A DNA stretch of 64,000 nucleotides, taken from NCBI RefSeq assembly GCF_011305995.1, contig NZ_CP049910.1:3782001-3846000 (forward strand), read 5' to 3'. The notes beneath the pieces are model-generated. The model was not told where the DNA came from and did no database searches. It saw only the letters and a program-made list of their open reading frames with translations. The stretch comes from Diaphorobacter sp. HDW4A. GTDB taxonomy: Bacteria; Pseudomonadota; Gammaproteobacteria; Burkholderiales; Burkholderiaceae_C. Positions 37,114-45,867 of this stretch are shown here, piece after piece (the first letter of the stretch is position 1; each line of letters begins with the position of its first letter). A program made the position numbers and the translations under genes.

Positions 37114-38103
37114 TCAGCCCAACAGACGCGCAAACGACAGAAGCGCGAGCAGCAGCATCCACACCACCACGGAGCGCCAGACCAATCCCACGACGCTGCG
37201 CAGATGCGCGACCTCGGGCTCGCGGCCTGGAGTGCTGGCACTGTCACCCAGATCGGGGTCTGCTTCCCAGCCTTGCGTCGAGCCCACCTCGGACTTCAGG
37301 CGCAGCGCTTCACCGCCCAAACGCACATTGATTGCGCCGGAAGTGGCCGCCAGGATGACGCCATCGTTGTCGTTCGGAAAACGCTGCGCGTGAAAGCGCC
37401 AGCCGTCGATGGCCTCCTCGAAGCTGCCAACCACTGCAAAGCTCAATGCCGTCAGGCGCGCTGGCAGCCAGTCGATCACCATCCACGCCTTGGTTGCGGC
37501 ATGCTGCAGCGGAGCGCTCGCAGGGTGTGTCGCAAGCGCGCGACTGCGCGGTGACCAGTAGCGCGCAACGAACTCGGCCATCCGGTACAGCACTGCACCA
37601 GTTGGGCCAAGACCCAGCGCTGCCAACACAGAGAACCAAGCCAGCACACCGAACACATGACGATGCGCGGCGATCACGCAGTACTCGATCACGTGGCGCA
37701 CGATTTCACTGCGCGGTAACTCGCCCACTTCCACTTGCTTCCATTCGGCCAGACGCGCACGCGCGCGATCGGCATCGCCTTCTTCCAGCGCATCACGGAT
37801 ACCGGTGAAGTGGTAGCTGAATTGGCGAAATCCAAGCGTGAAGTACAGCACGGCCACATTCCACAGCAGGGCCACTGGCCAACCAACCCAATGCTCCAGC
37901 GCCCAATACACGCCCATTGCAATAGCCGAAGGCACGAGCACAGCGATGCACCACGCCACCCAGCCGTGCACACTGGTTCCGGTATCGAAATTGCGACTGA
38001 CCGACAGCGCCCATGCGCGAGGTCCTGCATGGATCGGATCACTGCGCGACAGGGGTCGTGCCTGCTCTATGAGCAAAGCGAACAGGATGGCAAAAAAACT
38101 CAT
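37114..38103 (-). CDS. CobD/CbiB/AmpE-like membrane protein
   Basis: 329 residues. The N-terminus FFAILFALLIEQARPL and the central VIDWLPARLTALSFAVVGSFEEAI resemble AmpE and the CobD/CbiB superfamily. There are about four hydrophobic segments and a C-terminal span (WMLLLALLSFARLLG). CobD/CbiB makes adenosylcobinamide phosphate; AmpE modulates beta-lactamase induction. No cobalamin or ampD gene is adjacent, so the role is not known. The start is placed at MSFFAI (38103); upstream Met codons exist. Confidence 0.8.
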   Translation of the reverse strand: MSFFAILFALLIEQARPLSRSDPIHAGPRAWALSVSRNFDTGTSVHGWVAWCIAVLVPSAIAMGVYWALEHWVGWPVALLWNVAVLYFTLGFRQFSYHFTGIRDALEEGDADRARARLAEWKQVEVGELPRSEIVRHVIEYCVIAAHRHVFGVLAWFSVLAALGLGPTGAVLYRMAEFVARYWSPRSRALATHPASAPLQHAATKAWMVIDWLPARLTALSFAVVGSFEEAIDGWRFHAQRFPNDNDGVILAATSGAINVRLGGEALRLKSEVGSTQGWEADPDLGDSASTPGREPEVAHLRSVVGLVWRSVVVWMLLLALLSFARLLG

Positions 38104-38187
38104 GGGCGCCATCATACTGGCGCAGGTAGTTTGACAACATTTTTCGAGCGTGCGCAAATTAAAAATCTGCACACCGACAATCCGTCA

Positions 38188-38949
38188 TCAGGCCATCATG
38201 AAACGATAGAAGTTGCGCAGCATGCCAGCCGTCGCGCCCCAGATATAGCGCTCGGTGACACCATCCTGATAGGGCATTGCATACCACTCGCGGCGCAGCC
38301 CCTGCCACTCCATGAAGTGGCGCTCGTGGTGGCGCGGATCGAGCAGAAACTGCAGCGGTACCTCAAAGACATCGGCCACTTCGTCGGGGTTGGGTGTGAG
38401 CGTGAAGCCTGGATGCACCAGCGCGACCACCGGCGTCACGTTGAACGCCGTTACTGTCACATAAGTATTGAGATGCCCAAGCACCTCCACGTATTGGTGC
38501 TCGATGCCGACCTCTTCCGTGGTCTCCCGCAAAGCCGTGCCATCAGGCCCGCCATCACCCGGGTCGGCCTTGCCACCGGGAAAGGCAACCTGCCCCGAGT
38601 GCTTGTTCATCCGTGTGGTGCGCTGGGTGAGCAGCACCATCGGCTGCTCGCGCATGACGATGGGAATCAGCACTGATGCGTCGGCCGGTTCGCGGTCAAC
38701 GACACCGCGATCACGCAGCACGTCCGGTGTCCAGATAGGGGGCGAGGCAAACCGCTTGCGAAGCGCATCGGGCGTCATCGCGTCGATCGGCACTGCGGGC
38801 AGATGCGAGTCCACACCAGCGATGGGCGCCAAGCGCGGATCGAAGTTGGGAATACTGGAGAGTTGCAATTCTTCAGCCCGGGACACGGCAGATGCAAAAG
38901 GAGCAGATAGGGATGTCACAACCGTCGCTTGTCTTTGTTGTCGGCCCAT
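38188..38949 (-). CDS. Nudix hydrolase, probable coenzyme A pyrophosphatase (NudL-like)
   Basis: 253 residues. The CoA-pyrophosphatase marker LLTQRTTRMNKHSGQVAFPGG leads into the Nudix box GGKADPGDGG...ALRETTEEVG. The MEWQGLRREWYAMPY region follows. It splits CoA into 3',5'-ADP and phosphopantetheine in the family. The mapped ATG at 38949 lies 1 bp from the T-run of the rplS terminator, so the true start may be internal (for example a TTG near 38868, before SSIPNFDP). Confidence 0.88.
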   Translation of the reverse strand: MGRQQRQATVVTSLSAPFASAVSRAEELQLSSIPNFDPRLAPIAGVDSHLPAVPIDAMTPDALRKRFASPPIWTPDVLRDRGVVDREPADASVLIPIVMREQPMVLLTQRTTRMNKHSGQVAFPGGKADPGDGGPDGTALRETTEEVGIEHQYVEVLGHLNTYVTVTAFNVTPVVALVHPGFTLTPNPDEVADVFEVPLQFLLDPRHHERHFMEWQGLRREWYAMPYQDGVTERYIWGATAGMLRNFYRFMMA

Positions 38950-38950
38950 G

Positions 38951-38990
38951 AAAAAAGCCGCTACAGGCTTGATGCACTGTAGCGGCTTTT
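38951..38990. terminator. Terminator after rplS
   Basis: Long stem AAAAGCCGCTACAG/CTGTAGCGGCTTTT with a 10-base loop, flanked by A- and T-runs. It works on both strands. It marks the end of the ribosomal-protein operon. Confidence 0.92.
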
Positions 38991-39017
38991 CGCGAGACTC
39001 GCAGAAGCGGCGTTGAA

Positions 39018-39401
39018 TTACGCTGCGACGGCAACAGCCTTGACGCGCGAAGGCAGCTTTTCCTTGATACGTGCCGACTTGCCGCTGCGCGAGCGCAGGT
39101 AGTACAGCTTGGCACGACGCACATCACCGCGACGCTTCACTTCGATGTTGGCGATCAGAGGGGAGTAAGTCTGGAACGTACGCTCCACACCTTCGCCGCT
39201 CGAGATCTTGCGCACGGTGAAACCGCTGTTCAGGCCACGGTTGCGCTTGGCAATCACGACGCCTTCGTAAGCCTGCACGCGCTTGCGGGTACCTTCCACC
39301 ACATTCACGCTCACGATGACGGTGTCACCAGGAGCGAAAGCGGGGATGGTCTTGTTCAAGCGAGCGATTTCTTCCTGCTCGAGAGTCTGAATCAGATTCA
39401 T
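39018..39401 (-). CDS. rplS: 50S ribosomal protein L19
   Basis: 127 residues starting [20 protein letters not shown]. Visible signatures: [41 protein letters not shown] and [15 protein letters not shown]19 sits at the 30S-50S interface. It is the last gene of the rpsP-rimM-trmD-rplS set. The 147-bp gap to trmD holds hairpins. Confidence 0.98.
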   Translation of the reverse strand: MNLIQTLEQEEIARLNKTIPAFAPGDTVIVSVNVVEGTRKRVQAYEGVVIAKRNRGLNSGFTVRKISSGEGVERTFQTYSPLIANIEVKRRGDVRRAKLYYLRSRSGKSARIKEKLPSRVKAVAVAA

Positions 39402-39476
39402 GATTTCTTCCAAACGATCATGTCCGCGCCAAAAATTGGCTTGATGCCCGGATTGGCATCTTTGTGGCTCAAAGCG

Positions 39477-39502
39477 GGTGTGCAAATCAAAGTTTGCACA
39501 CC
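39477..39502 (-). other. Hairpin in the rplS leader
   Basis: Perfect 10-bp stem GGTGTGCAAA/TTTGCACACC with a 6-base loop in the trmD-rplS gap. A second stem GATGCC/GGCATC lies at about 39446-39462. There is no T-run. It could be a regulatory leader of the L19 gene. Confidence 0.5.
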
Positions 39503-39548
39503 TTTCGGGCTTGAAGAGCGGCCGGCCAGAGGATCGAAAAGCCTTTGA

Positions 39549-40316
39549 TTATAACAACTTGGGCAATTTCGCCAAGTGCGCTTCATCCGCCTTGTTCAAA
39601 GCGCCCTTTTCGCGGGCCGCCTCGATCAGCTCCGGACGATGTTTTGCAGAGAGCGCAAGCCGCTGATCCCGCCGCCAGCGCTCGATCTGCGCATGATGAC
39701 CCGACAGCAGCGCCGCCGGCACACTCTCACCCTGCCACTCCTCGGGGCGGGTGTAGTGCGGATTGTCCAGAAGCCCGTCCAACGCGGGGTTGAAGCTATC
39801 AAATTGGTGGCTACCATCGTCGTGCAGCACGCCGGGTTGCAAACGCGCAACAGCATCGAGCAGTGCCATCGCCGGAATTTCCCCGCCCGAAAGCACAAAG
39901 TCCCCGAGGCTGATCTGCAGGTTCACAAACTTGTCGATGAAACGCTGATCCACGCCTTCGTAACGGCCGCACAGCAGAATGGCACCCGGACTCGCCGACC
40001 ATCCTTCCACAGCCGAGTGAGTGAGCGCTCGCCCAATCGGTGAAAACAGCACCAGCGGTGCCTGCGCTTCAGCGCTTTCGGCTCGATCTGCGCGAATTGC
40101 CTCAAGACAGCGCGCCAATGGCTCGGCCATCATCACCATGCCCGGGCCACCGCCGAACGGGCGGTCATCAACACGCCGATAGTTGCCCTCGGCGAAATCG
40201 CGCGGGCTCCAGAGGCGCACGTCAACTTGCTTGCTCTGATAGGCGCGCCGCGTCACACCGCTTTCAAGAAACGGCGCAAACAGCTCTGGAAACAGCGTGA
40301 TGATGTCAAAGCGCAT
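39549..40316 (-). CDS. trmD: tRNA (guanine-N1)-methyltransferase
   Basis: SPOUT-fold enzyme methylating G37 of tRNA with SAM. 255 residues: MRFDIITLFPELF, DDRPFGGGPGMVMMAEP, LLCGRYEGVDQRFID and SLGDFVLSGGEIPAM (trefoil-knot signatures). The last three segments are canonical. The start at MRFD (40316) leaves 20 bp after the rimM stop. Confidence 0.98.
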   Translation of the reverse strand: MRFDIITLFPELFAPFLESGVTRRAYQSKQVDVRLWSPRDFAEGNYRRVDDRPFGGGPGMVMMAEPLARCLEAIRADRAESAEAQAPLVLFSPIGRALTHSAVEGWSASPGAILLCGRYEGVDQRFIDKFVNLQISLGDFVLSGGEIPAMALLDAVARLQPGVLHDDGSHQFDSFNPALDGLLDNPHYTRPEEWQGESVPAALLSGHHAQIERWRRDQRLALSAKHRPELIEAAREKGALNKADEAHLAKLPKLL

Positions 40317-40336
40317 GACGACTTGCCCCGCTCCAA

Positions 40337-40915
40337 TCAATAGTCCGGCTGCCAGTCGACCGTGATCTGACGCCCTTGAATGTCCACCTTGTCCACAAAA
40401 GCCGAGACAAACGGAATCATGCGCTCAAGCGGCTTGCCGCCCTCGACTTCCTGCGACAGCACCATCGTGGTCTGTGGCCCGGTCGCCATCAGATCCTTCA
40501 CCACACCAAGATTCACACCCTCGCGGTTCAGCACGTCGAGACCGATCAGATCGACCCAGTAATACTCGTCCTCGGCCGCCTTCGGAAAAGCCGCACGCGC
40601 AATGAAGATGCGCGCTCCGCGCAGCGCCTCGGCACCGTTGCGATCCAAAACTTCCTCGGCCGTCGCCACTACCGAATCAGAATGCTCACGCGCCTGCTTC
40701 ACCGTGAGCAGCACCGTGCCCGAAAAGAAGCTCTTCGCCCCCTTCTCCGAAGGCTGCAGATACCAGGTGCCGCCACTCAGCAGCGCCTCGGGATCCGCGC
40801 TGTAAGGCACGATCTTGAACCACCCCTTGATGCCCCAAGCCTCGCCGATGCGCCCCACTTCGATGGCGTCGGATGGGAGAGCAGCGGATTGCAAAACAGG
40901 AAGTTCAGCGGGCAT
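40337..40915 (-). CDS. rimM: 16S rRNA processing protein RimM
   Basis: 192 residues. RimM N-domain EVGRIGEAWGIKGWFKI followed by the PRC barrel (EYYWVDLIGLDVLNREG, GVVKDLMATGPQTTMVL, MIPFVSAFVDKVD). Assists 30S head assembly with S19. The frame is open far upstream, but that part is intergenic repeat, so MPAELP (40915) is the start. Confidence 0.97.
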   Translation of the reverse strand: MPAELPVLQSAALPSDAIEVGRIGEAWGIKGWFKIVPYSADPEALLSGGTWYLQPSEKGAKSFFSGTVLLTVKQAREHSDSVVATAEEVLDRNGAEALRGARIFIARAAFPKAAEDEYYWVDLIGLDVLNREGVNLGVVKDLMATGPQTTMVLSQEVEGGKPLERMIPFVSAFVDKVDIQGRQITVDWQPDY

Positions 40916-40965
40916 AGGAAACGAAACCATCAAAAGTAAAAAGGGGAGGAGTCCGCACCGCCAGC

Positions 40966-41146
40966 CGGAGCGGGCCACCGAAGCGCAATGGGCGACCGCC
41001 TCACAACCCCAACGGCAAGACAGCCCCTCAGGCCAGGCATCGAAGCCGCAGACAGTACCTTGGTACGGCAAGGCTTCGCAACGACGCATGAGGGGCTATA
41101 TTGCCGCCTCAAAACGACCAAACCATCGAAGCCAAAAGCTTCGTCA
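40966..41146 (-). repeat. Intergenic repeat, family 2, copy 1
   Basis: About 181 bp between rpsP and rimM, read on the minus strand. Core blocks: TTTTGAGGCGGCAATA, CATGCGTCGTTGCGAAGCC, TTGCCGTACCAAGGTACTG, CTGCGGCTTCGATGCCTGGC and CTTCGGTGGCCCGCTCC. The same blocks in the same order and spacing occur at 59160-59337. GAAGC/GCTTC arms form a central hairpin. Confidence 0.82.
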
Positions 41147-41176
41147 AACAAAAAGCCTACAGACTAAACCAACAAT

Positions 41177-41220
41177 AAAAAAAGCGGATTCCGTCGGCAA
41201 ACCAACGAAACCCGCTTTTT
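41177..41220 (-). terminator. Terminator after rpsP
   Basis: Stem AAAAAGCGG/CCGCTTTTT with additional ACGAAA/ATTCCGT-type pairing, 15 bp past the rpsP stop. It follows S16 rather than the whole operon, so rimM-trmD-rplS needs read-through or another promoter. Confidence 0.78.
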
Positions 41221-41234
41221 GGAAGCGCTAGTGC

Positions 41235-41486
41235 TTAGGCAGCTGCCTTGGCACCTTGCTTGATCAGACGATCAACGGTCGGCGAAGCTTGTGCGCCAAC
41301 GCTCTTCCAGTAAGTCAGACGGTCTTGTGCAATGCGCAGACCCTCTTCACCTTCCTTGGCGGAAGGATTGTAGAAGCCCAGACGCTCGATGAAGCGACCA
41401 TCGCGACGAATGCGCTTGTCAGCCACAACGATGTTGAAGAACGGACGACCTTTGGAACCGCCGCGTGCGAGTCGAATAACGACCAT
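41235..41486 (-). CDS. rpsP: 30S ribosomal protein S16
   Basis: 83 residues starting [20 protein letters not shown], with [21 protein letters not shown]. It is the first gene of the classical rpsP-rimM-trmD-rplS order. The frame extends to 41942 on paper but the family start is unambiguous. Confidence 0.98.
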   Translation of the reverse strand: MVVIRLARGGSKGRPFFNIVVADKRIRRDGRFIERLGFYNPSAKEGEEGLRIAQDRLTYWKSVGAQASPTVDRLIKQGAKAAA

Positions 41487-41636
41487 AATGAATCCTTCGG
41501 GTGGAAAAGCAGTCACCACCGATATTTTTTTTGGCAACTGCCAAGGTTTTTCCTGCTGCGATTGAGACACGCGACATGGCCACCCGGCCAGCGACACGCA
41601 GCAAAGTCCGCAATTATAGCCAATTCTTGGAAAAAG

Positions 41637-42164
41637 ATGCTCTCCATTCGTGCAAGTCGGGAAAATGACATTCCCATCATCACCGCAATCTACCGCCATC
41701 ACGTCCTCCATGGCACTGGAACCTTCGAGATAGATCCCCCCACCGAAGCCGATATGACTCAGCGTCGCGCTGACGTGCTCGGCAAGGGCATGCCCTACCT
41801 GGTGGCCGAGGATGAAGCTAGCGGTGAAATTCTCGGCTATGCCTACTGCACTTGGTTCAAGCCGCGTCCGGCCTATCGTTTTTCTGCCGAAGACTCGATC
41901 TATGTGGCCGATTCGGCACGCGGACGCGGCGTGGGTCGCCAATTACTGGACGCCCTGAGCGTCGCGGCCGAGCAGGCTGGTGTGCGGCGCCTGCTGGCAG
42001 TGATCGGCGACTCGGCCAATGCCGGATCGATTGGCGTGCACCGCGCCGCAGGCTTCTCCGAAGCAGGCCTTCTGCGCTCTGCGGGATGGAAGTTTGGAAA
42101 ATGGCTGGATATTGTGCTGATGGACAAACCTCTGGGAGCCGGAGACAGCACACCACCGGTGTGA
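41637..42164 (+). CDS. GNAT N-acetyltransferase (phosphinothricin-acetyltransferase-like)
   Basis: 175 residues: [60 protein letters not shown] (acetyl-CoA-binding loop RGRGVG) and [17 protein letters not shown]. The family acetylates phosphinothricin or methionine-sulfone-like amines. Divergent from rpsP. The long upstream frame is antisense to rpsP. Confidence 0.9.
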   Translation: MLSIRASRENDIPIITAIYRHHVLHGTGTFEIDPPTEADMTQRRADVLGKGMPYLVAEDEASGEILGYAYCTWFKPRPAYRFSAEDSIYVADSARGRGVGRQLLDALSVAAEQAGVRRLLAVIGDSANAGSIGVHRAAGFSEAGLLRSAGWKFGKWLDIVLMDKPLGAGDSTPPV

Positions 42165-42224
42165 TCAGGGCAACTCACCGCCCGTTTCACGCGACCGGAA
42201 CGAACACTTCAGATCTGAGACAGC

Positions 42225-42677
42225 ATGAAAAAAAAGAACAAGACCGTGGCCGCCTGGCTAGCATTTCTAGGAGGGCCACTCGGCCTGCACCGCTTCTATC
42301 TCTATGGTTTGTTCGATACTCTTGGGTGGATGCTGCCGATTCCCACAGCCCTTGGTGTCTACGGAATGCAGCGTGTGATGGAATATGGCCAGGATGACCA
42401 GTACAGCTGGCTGCTCATTCCCCTGCTGGGGTTCACCTTCGCAGGCTGTGCATTGCGTGCCATCCTGTATGGACTGATGACGCCCGAGAAATGGAATGCA
42501 CGCTTCAACCCGCAATCAGCATTGGACGACCTTGCTGGTCAAACGCGCTGGGCAACCGTCTTCGCCATTGGGCTAGCGCTGATGATCGGCACCGCTGTGC
42601 TGATGGCGAGCATCGCCTTCAGTTTTCAGCGCTACTTTGAATACCAAATCGAGGAAGCACGCAAGATTTCGCAGTAA
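42225..42677 (+). CDS. TM2-domain-like membrane protein
   Basis: 150 residues. The N-terminal KTVAAWLAFLGGPLGLHRFYLYG matches the TM2 pattern (two spans joined by a DRF-like turn, here LHRFYL). Two further hydrophobic segments follow (YSWLLIPLLGFTFAGCAL and VFAIGLALMIGTAVLMAS). Function unknown. It lies 60 bp after the acetyltransferase gene and may be co-transcribed. Confidence 0.82.
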   Translation: MKKKNKTVAAWLAFLGGPLGLHRFYLYGLFDTLGWMLPIPTALGVYGMQRVMEYGQDDQYSWLLIPLLGFTFAGCALRAILYGLMTPEKWNARFNPQSALDDLAGQTRWATVFAIGLALMIGTAVLMASIAFSFQRYFEYQIEEARKISQ

Positions 42678-42712
42678 CCCGCCGCCGCTATCGATCATCG
42701 CCAAGCCCCAAT

Positions 42713-42750
42713 GCAAAAGCGCCGGACCCTCTCGGTTCTGGCGCTTTCTT
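42713..42750. terminator. Terminator between TM2 gene and phosphate transporter gene
   Basis: Stem AAAGCGCC/GGCGCTTT (42716-42723 with 42740-42747) with inner partial pairing. It serves the convergent genes. Confidence 0.8.
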
Positions 42751-42772
42751 GTTTGGCTTTCGCTCAGCGGTA

Positions 42773-43786
42773 TCAAACGAACAGCTGCAAGCTGATCCAG
42801 TAGGCAATGGCTGCCACGAAGGCGCTGGCTGGGATCGTCAGAATCCACGCCCAGACGATGTTGCCCGCAACCCCCCAGCGCACGGCACTCGCGCGTTGCG
42901 TGGAACCAACGCCCACGATCGCACCGGTGATCGTATGGGTGGTGGATACCGGCACACCCATCGCAGTGGCGATGAACAGCGTCAGCGCGCCGCCGGTTTC
43001 GGCACAAAAGCCGCCCACTGGCTTGAGCTTGGTGATCTTCTGACCCATGGTCTTCACAATGCGCCAGCCCCCGAACATCGTACCCATGCCGATGGCCATG
43101 TAGCAGCTGATGATGGTCCACAGCGGTGGAGAGGAATCGCCCGCCGAAGTGTAGCCGGTGGCGATCAGCATCATCCAGATGATGCCGATGGTCTTCTGCG
43201 CGTCGTTGCCACCGTGGCCGAGGCTGTACGCTCCAGCAGAAACCAACTGCAGGCGACGGAACCATTTGTCGATCTTGCTGGGGCGTGCACGGCGGAAGGT
43301 CCAGGCGACGATCACCATCATGATGGAGCCGAGCAGGAAGCCGAGCAGTGGCGAAATGAAGATAAACGCCACGGTCTTGAGAATGCCACCGGCCACGAGG
43401 GCTCCAGCGCCGGACTTGGCGATCACCGAGCCAACGATGCCGCCGATCAGCGCGTGCGACGAGCTGCTCGGAATGCCGTAGTACCAGGTAATCACGTTCC
43501 AGGTGATGGCGCCGACCAGCGCGCCGAACACCACATGCGTGTCAACAATGCCCGGCTGGACAATGCCCTTGCCAACCGTCGCCGCCACGCTCAGGTGGAA
43601 GATGAAGATCGCGACGAAATTGAAGAATGCCGCAAACACGACGGCCTGCGTCGGTTTGAGCACGCCCGTGGAGACCACGGTCGCAATGGAGTTGGCCGCG
43701 TCATGAAACCCGTTCATGAAGTCGAACAACAGGGCCAACGCGACCAAGACGATCACGACCCATAGGGCTGCTTGTACTGTTTCCAT
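42773..43786 (-). CDS. Low-affinity inorganic phosphate transporter (PiT family)
   Basis: 337 residues, about 10 spans. The PiT duplicated signature is seen: FDFMNGFHDAANSIATVVSTG near the N-terminus and the second GHGGNDAQKTIGIIWMML. Imports Pi (often as a metal-phosphate complex) with protons. Lies 49 bp downstream of a DUF47 gene in the usual pairing. Confidence 0.95.
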   Translation of the reverse strand: METVQAALWVVIVLVALALLFDFMNGFHDAANSIATVVSTGVLKPTQAVVFAAFFNFVAIFIFHLSVAATVGKGIVQPGIVDTHVVFGALVGAITWNVITWYYGIPSSSSHALIGGIVGSVIAKSGAGALVAGGILKTVAFIFISPLLGFLLGSIMMVIVAWTFRRARPSKIDKWFRRLQLVSAGAYSLGHGGNDAQKTIGIIWMMLIATGYTSAGDSSPPLWTIISCYMAIGMGTMFGGWRIVKTMGQKITKLKPVGGFCAETGGALTLFIATAMGVPVSTTHTITGAIVGVGSTQRASAVRWGVAGNIVWAWILTIPASAFVAAIAYWISLQLFV

Positions 43787-43835
43787 GCTGATGAGGTGTT
43801 GATGCCTGAATTCGGGCGGTTTCGCCGATTCGGCT

Positions 43836-44483
43836 TCAGGAGTTCTCGAGGATCACGCCCTCGATGAGGTTGGCGACGTCTTCGCACTTGTCGGTGATGG
43901 TTTCCAGCAGCTCGTAGATCGCCTTGAGCTTGATGACTTCGCGCACATCGGGCTCTTCACGGAACAGCTTGCTCATGGCGCTGCGCATCACGCGGTCAGC
44001 GTCGCCCTCGAGGCGGTCGATCTCTTCGCAGGTCTTGAGTGCGGCTTCCGCAACAGCTGGATCGGCAATGCGCGAAAGCAGCTTGACGGCATCCTGCACA
44101 CGCTCGCAGCACTTGAGGCTCAGGTCGGTGAGGCGCGAGATTTCATCCGTCATGTGATGAACGTCATACAGCGCCATGGTCTCGGCCGAGTCCTGAATCA
44201 AGTCGGCCACGTCGTCCATCGTGTTGATCAGCGAATGGATCTGTTCGCGATCGATGGGGGTGATGAAAGTCTTGTGCAGGGTACGGTTGACTTCGTGCGT
44301 CACGCGGTCCGCAGCGCGCTCGGCGTTGTCCACGTCCTGGTTGTACTTGTCGCGCAGATGCGGATCGTTGTAGTTCGCCACCAGCTGCGAGAACGCACGC
44401 GCCGCCTCGACGATGCGATCCGCATGCTGATTGAACATCTCGAAAAAATTGCCCTCTTGGGGCAACAGCTTTCCAAACAACAT
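43836..44483 (-). CDS. DUF47 family PhoU-like protein
   Basis: 215 residues, all-helical. Contains the family's LINTMDDVADLIQDSAETM and KLKAIYELLETITDKCEDVANLIE segments. DUF47 proteins are PhoU-like and are thought to regulate the adjacent PiT transporter. The first gene of this two-gene operon. Confidence 0.93.
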   Translation of the reverse strand: MLFGKLLPQEGNFFEMFNQHADRIVEAARAFSQLVANYNDPHLRDKYNQDVDNAERAADRVTHEVNRTLHKTFITPIDREQIHSLINTMDDVADLIQDSAETMALYDVHHMTDEISRLTDLSLKCCERVQDAVKLLSRIADPAVAEAALKTCEEIDRLEGDADRVMRSAMSKLFREEPDVREVIKLKAIYELLETITDKCEDVANLIEGVILENS

Positions 44484-44672
44484 GCGAACTCCTGAGGCGG
44501 CCTTTGGTCACTCACTGTAACAATTTGACAGTCCAGTGACATCTTCGTGAAAGATCGGAGTTTAACCGGGCAGGCACCCCGCCTATGCCGTCAAAGACCA
44601 ATATCCCTGTCTATCTATCTTGACATTGGGCAGCGTCTGGCAGGTTTGGTGATAGAAGCACCCGTCATTTCC

Positions 44673-45035
44673 TTATGCGCTGCGGAATATGAAGAAGACG
44701 GCGCCGACCATGCAAAGCCCCGCCCAGAGATAGTCCAGCTTGAGCGGTTGCCCCATGTAGAACACCGCGAAAGGCACGAAGACAGTGAGCGTGATGACTT
44801 CCTGCAGGATCTTGAGCTGGCCGAGCGACATGGTGGTCGCGCCGATGCGGTTGGCGGGCACTTGCAGCAGATATTCAAACAGCGCGATGCCCCAGCTGAT
44901 CATCGCCGCGATGTACCAAGGCGAAGTGCTCAAATTCTTCAGGTGCCCGTACCAGGCGAAGGTCATGAACACGTTGCTGGCCAGCAGCAACAGAATGGTT
45001 TGCAGGGGAATGGGTAGAGACTGGAGAAATTGCAT
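44673..45035 (-). CDS. DMT-family small membrane protein (DUF486)
   Basis: 120 residues with four hydrophobic segments: MQFLQSLPIPLQTILLLLAS, MISWGIALFEYLLQV, ITLTVFVPFAVFYM, WAGLCMVGAVFFIF. The segment FMTFAWYGHLKNL is characteristic of DUF486. Putative small transporter, function unknown. ATG 45035 is chosen over the frame's first Met. Confidence 0.85.
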   Translation of the reverse strand: MQFLQSLPIPLQTILLLLASNVFMTFAWYGHLKNLSTSPWYIAAMISWGIALFEYLLQVPANRIGATTMSLGQLKILQEVITLTVFVPFAVFYMGQPLKLDYLWAGLCMVGAVFFIFRSA

Positions 45036-45148
45036 GATGCCAATGCTTCGCGCGGGAGAGGCTGCAATGTAGCGCATGCCGGGTGCACCTCGCGTCAGCC
45101 GACTCCCTGCCCCTTCGCAGGAGAGGGAACGGCCGGCCCGTGGATGCC

Positions 45149-45865
45149 TTATTCGCCGAGGTAGGCGGCGCGCACGCGCGGGTCGTGCAGCAAGGTCTCG
45201 CCCTCACCGGTCATGGTGATGATGCCTGACTCCATCACATAGCCGCGATTGGCCATCTGCAAGGCGCGGCTGGCATTCTGTTCGACCAGCAGAATCGTCA
45301 CGCCGAGTTTGTACACGTCGGCCACCACCTCGAAGATCTTGTCAACCATGATAGGAGACAGCCCCATCGACGGCTCGTCGAGCAGCAGCACTTTGGGACG
45401 ACTCATCAGCGCGCGGCCCATGGCGAGCATCTGCTGCTCCCCTCCGGACATCGTGCCGGCGAGCTGGTCCTTGCGTTCGCGCAGACGCGGGAAGATGTTG
45501 AACATGCGCTCGATATCGTCTTTAATGCCCGCCGCGTCGTCACGCGTGTAGGCGCCCATCTGCAGGTTTTCGGTAATGGTCATGCGCGCGAACACGCCGC
45601 GGCCTTCGGGCACCATGACGAGGCCTTCACGCACCAGATCCCAGGCACCCTTGCCCTTGATGCTCTTGCCGAGGTACTGGATGTCGCCATCGTTCATCGG
45701 CAGCAGGCCAGTGATAGCCTTCATCGTCGTGGTTTTGCCCGCTCCATTGGAGCCAATGAGCGAGACCAACTCGCCCTCGCGCACCTCCAAGTCCACGCCC
45801 TTCACCGCCTGAATGCCACCGTAGGCTACGCGCAGGCCGCTCACTTTCAACAGAATTTCGGCCAT
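45149..45865 (-). CDS. livF: Branched-chain amino-acid ABC transporter ATPase LivF-type
   Basis: 238 residues: Walker A GSNGAGKTTT, signature MSGGEQQMLAMGRALM, Walker B VLLLDEPSMGLSP. It has the short LivF architecture (ends YLGE). It is the last gene of a liv operon (livH-M-G-F). ATG at 45865 is chosen (MAEILL); MSMAE is six bases earlier. Overlaps or abuts livG. Confidence 0.93.
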   Translation of the reverse strand: MAEILLKVSGLRVAYGGIQAVKGVDLEVREGELVSLIGSNGAGKTTTMKAITGLLPMNDGDIQYLGKSIKGKGAWDLVREGLVMVPEGRGVFARMTITENLQMGAYTRDDAAGIKDDIERMFNIFPRLRERKDQLAGTMSGGEQQMLAMGRALMSRPKVLLLDEPSMGLSPIMVDKIFEVVADVYKLGVTILLVEQNASRALQMANRGYVMESGIITMTGEGETLLHDPRVRAAYLGE

Positions 45866-45867
45866 GC

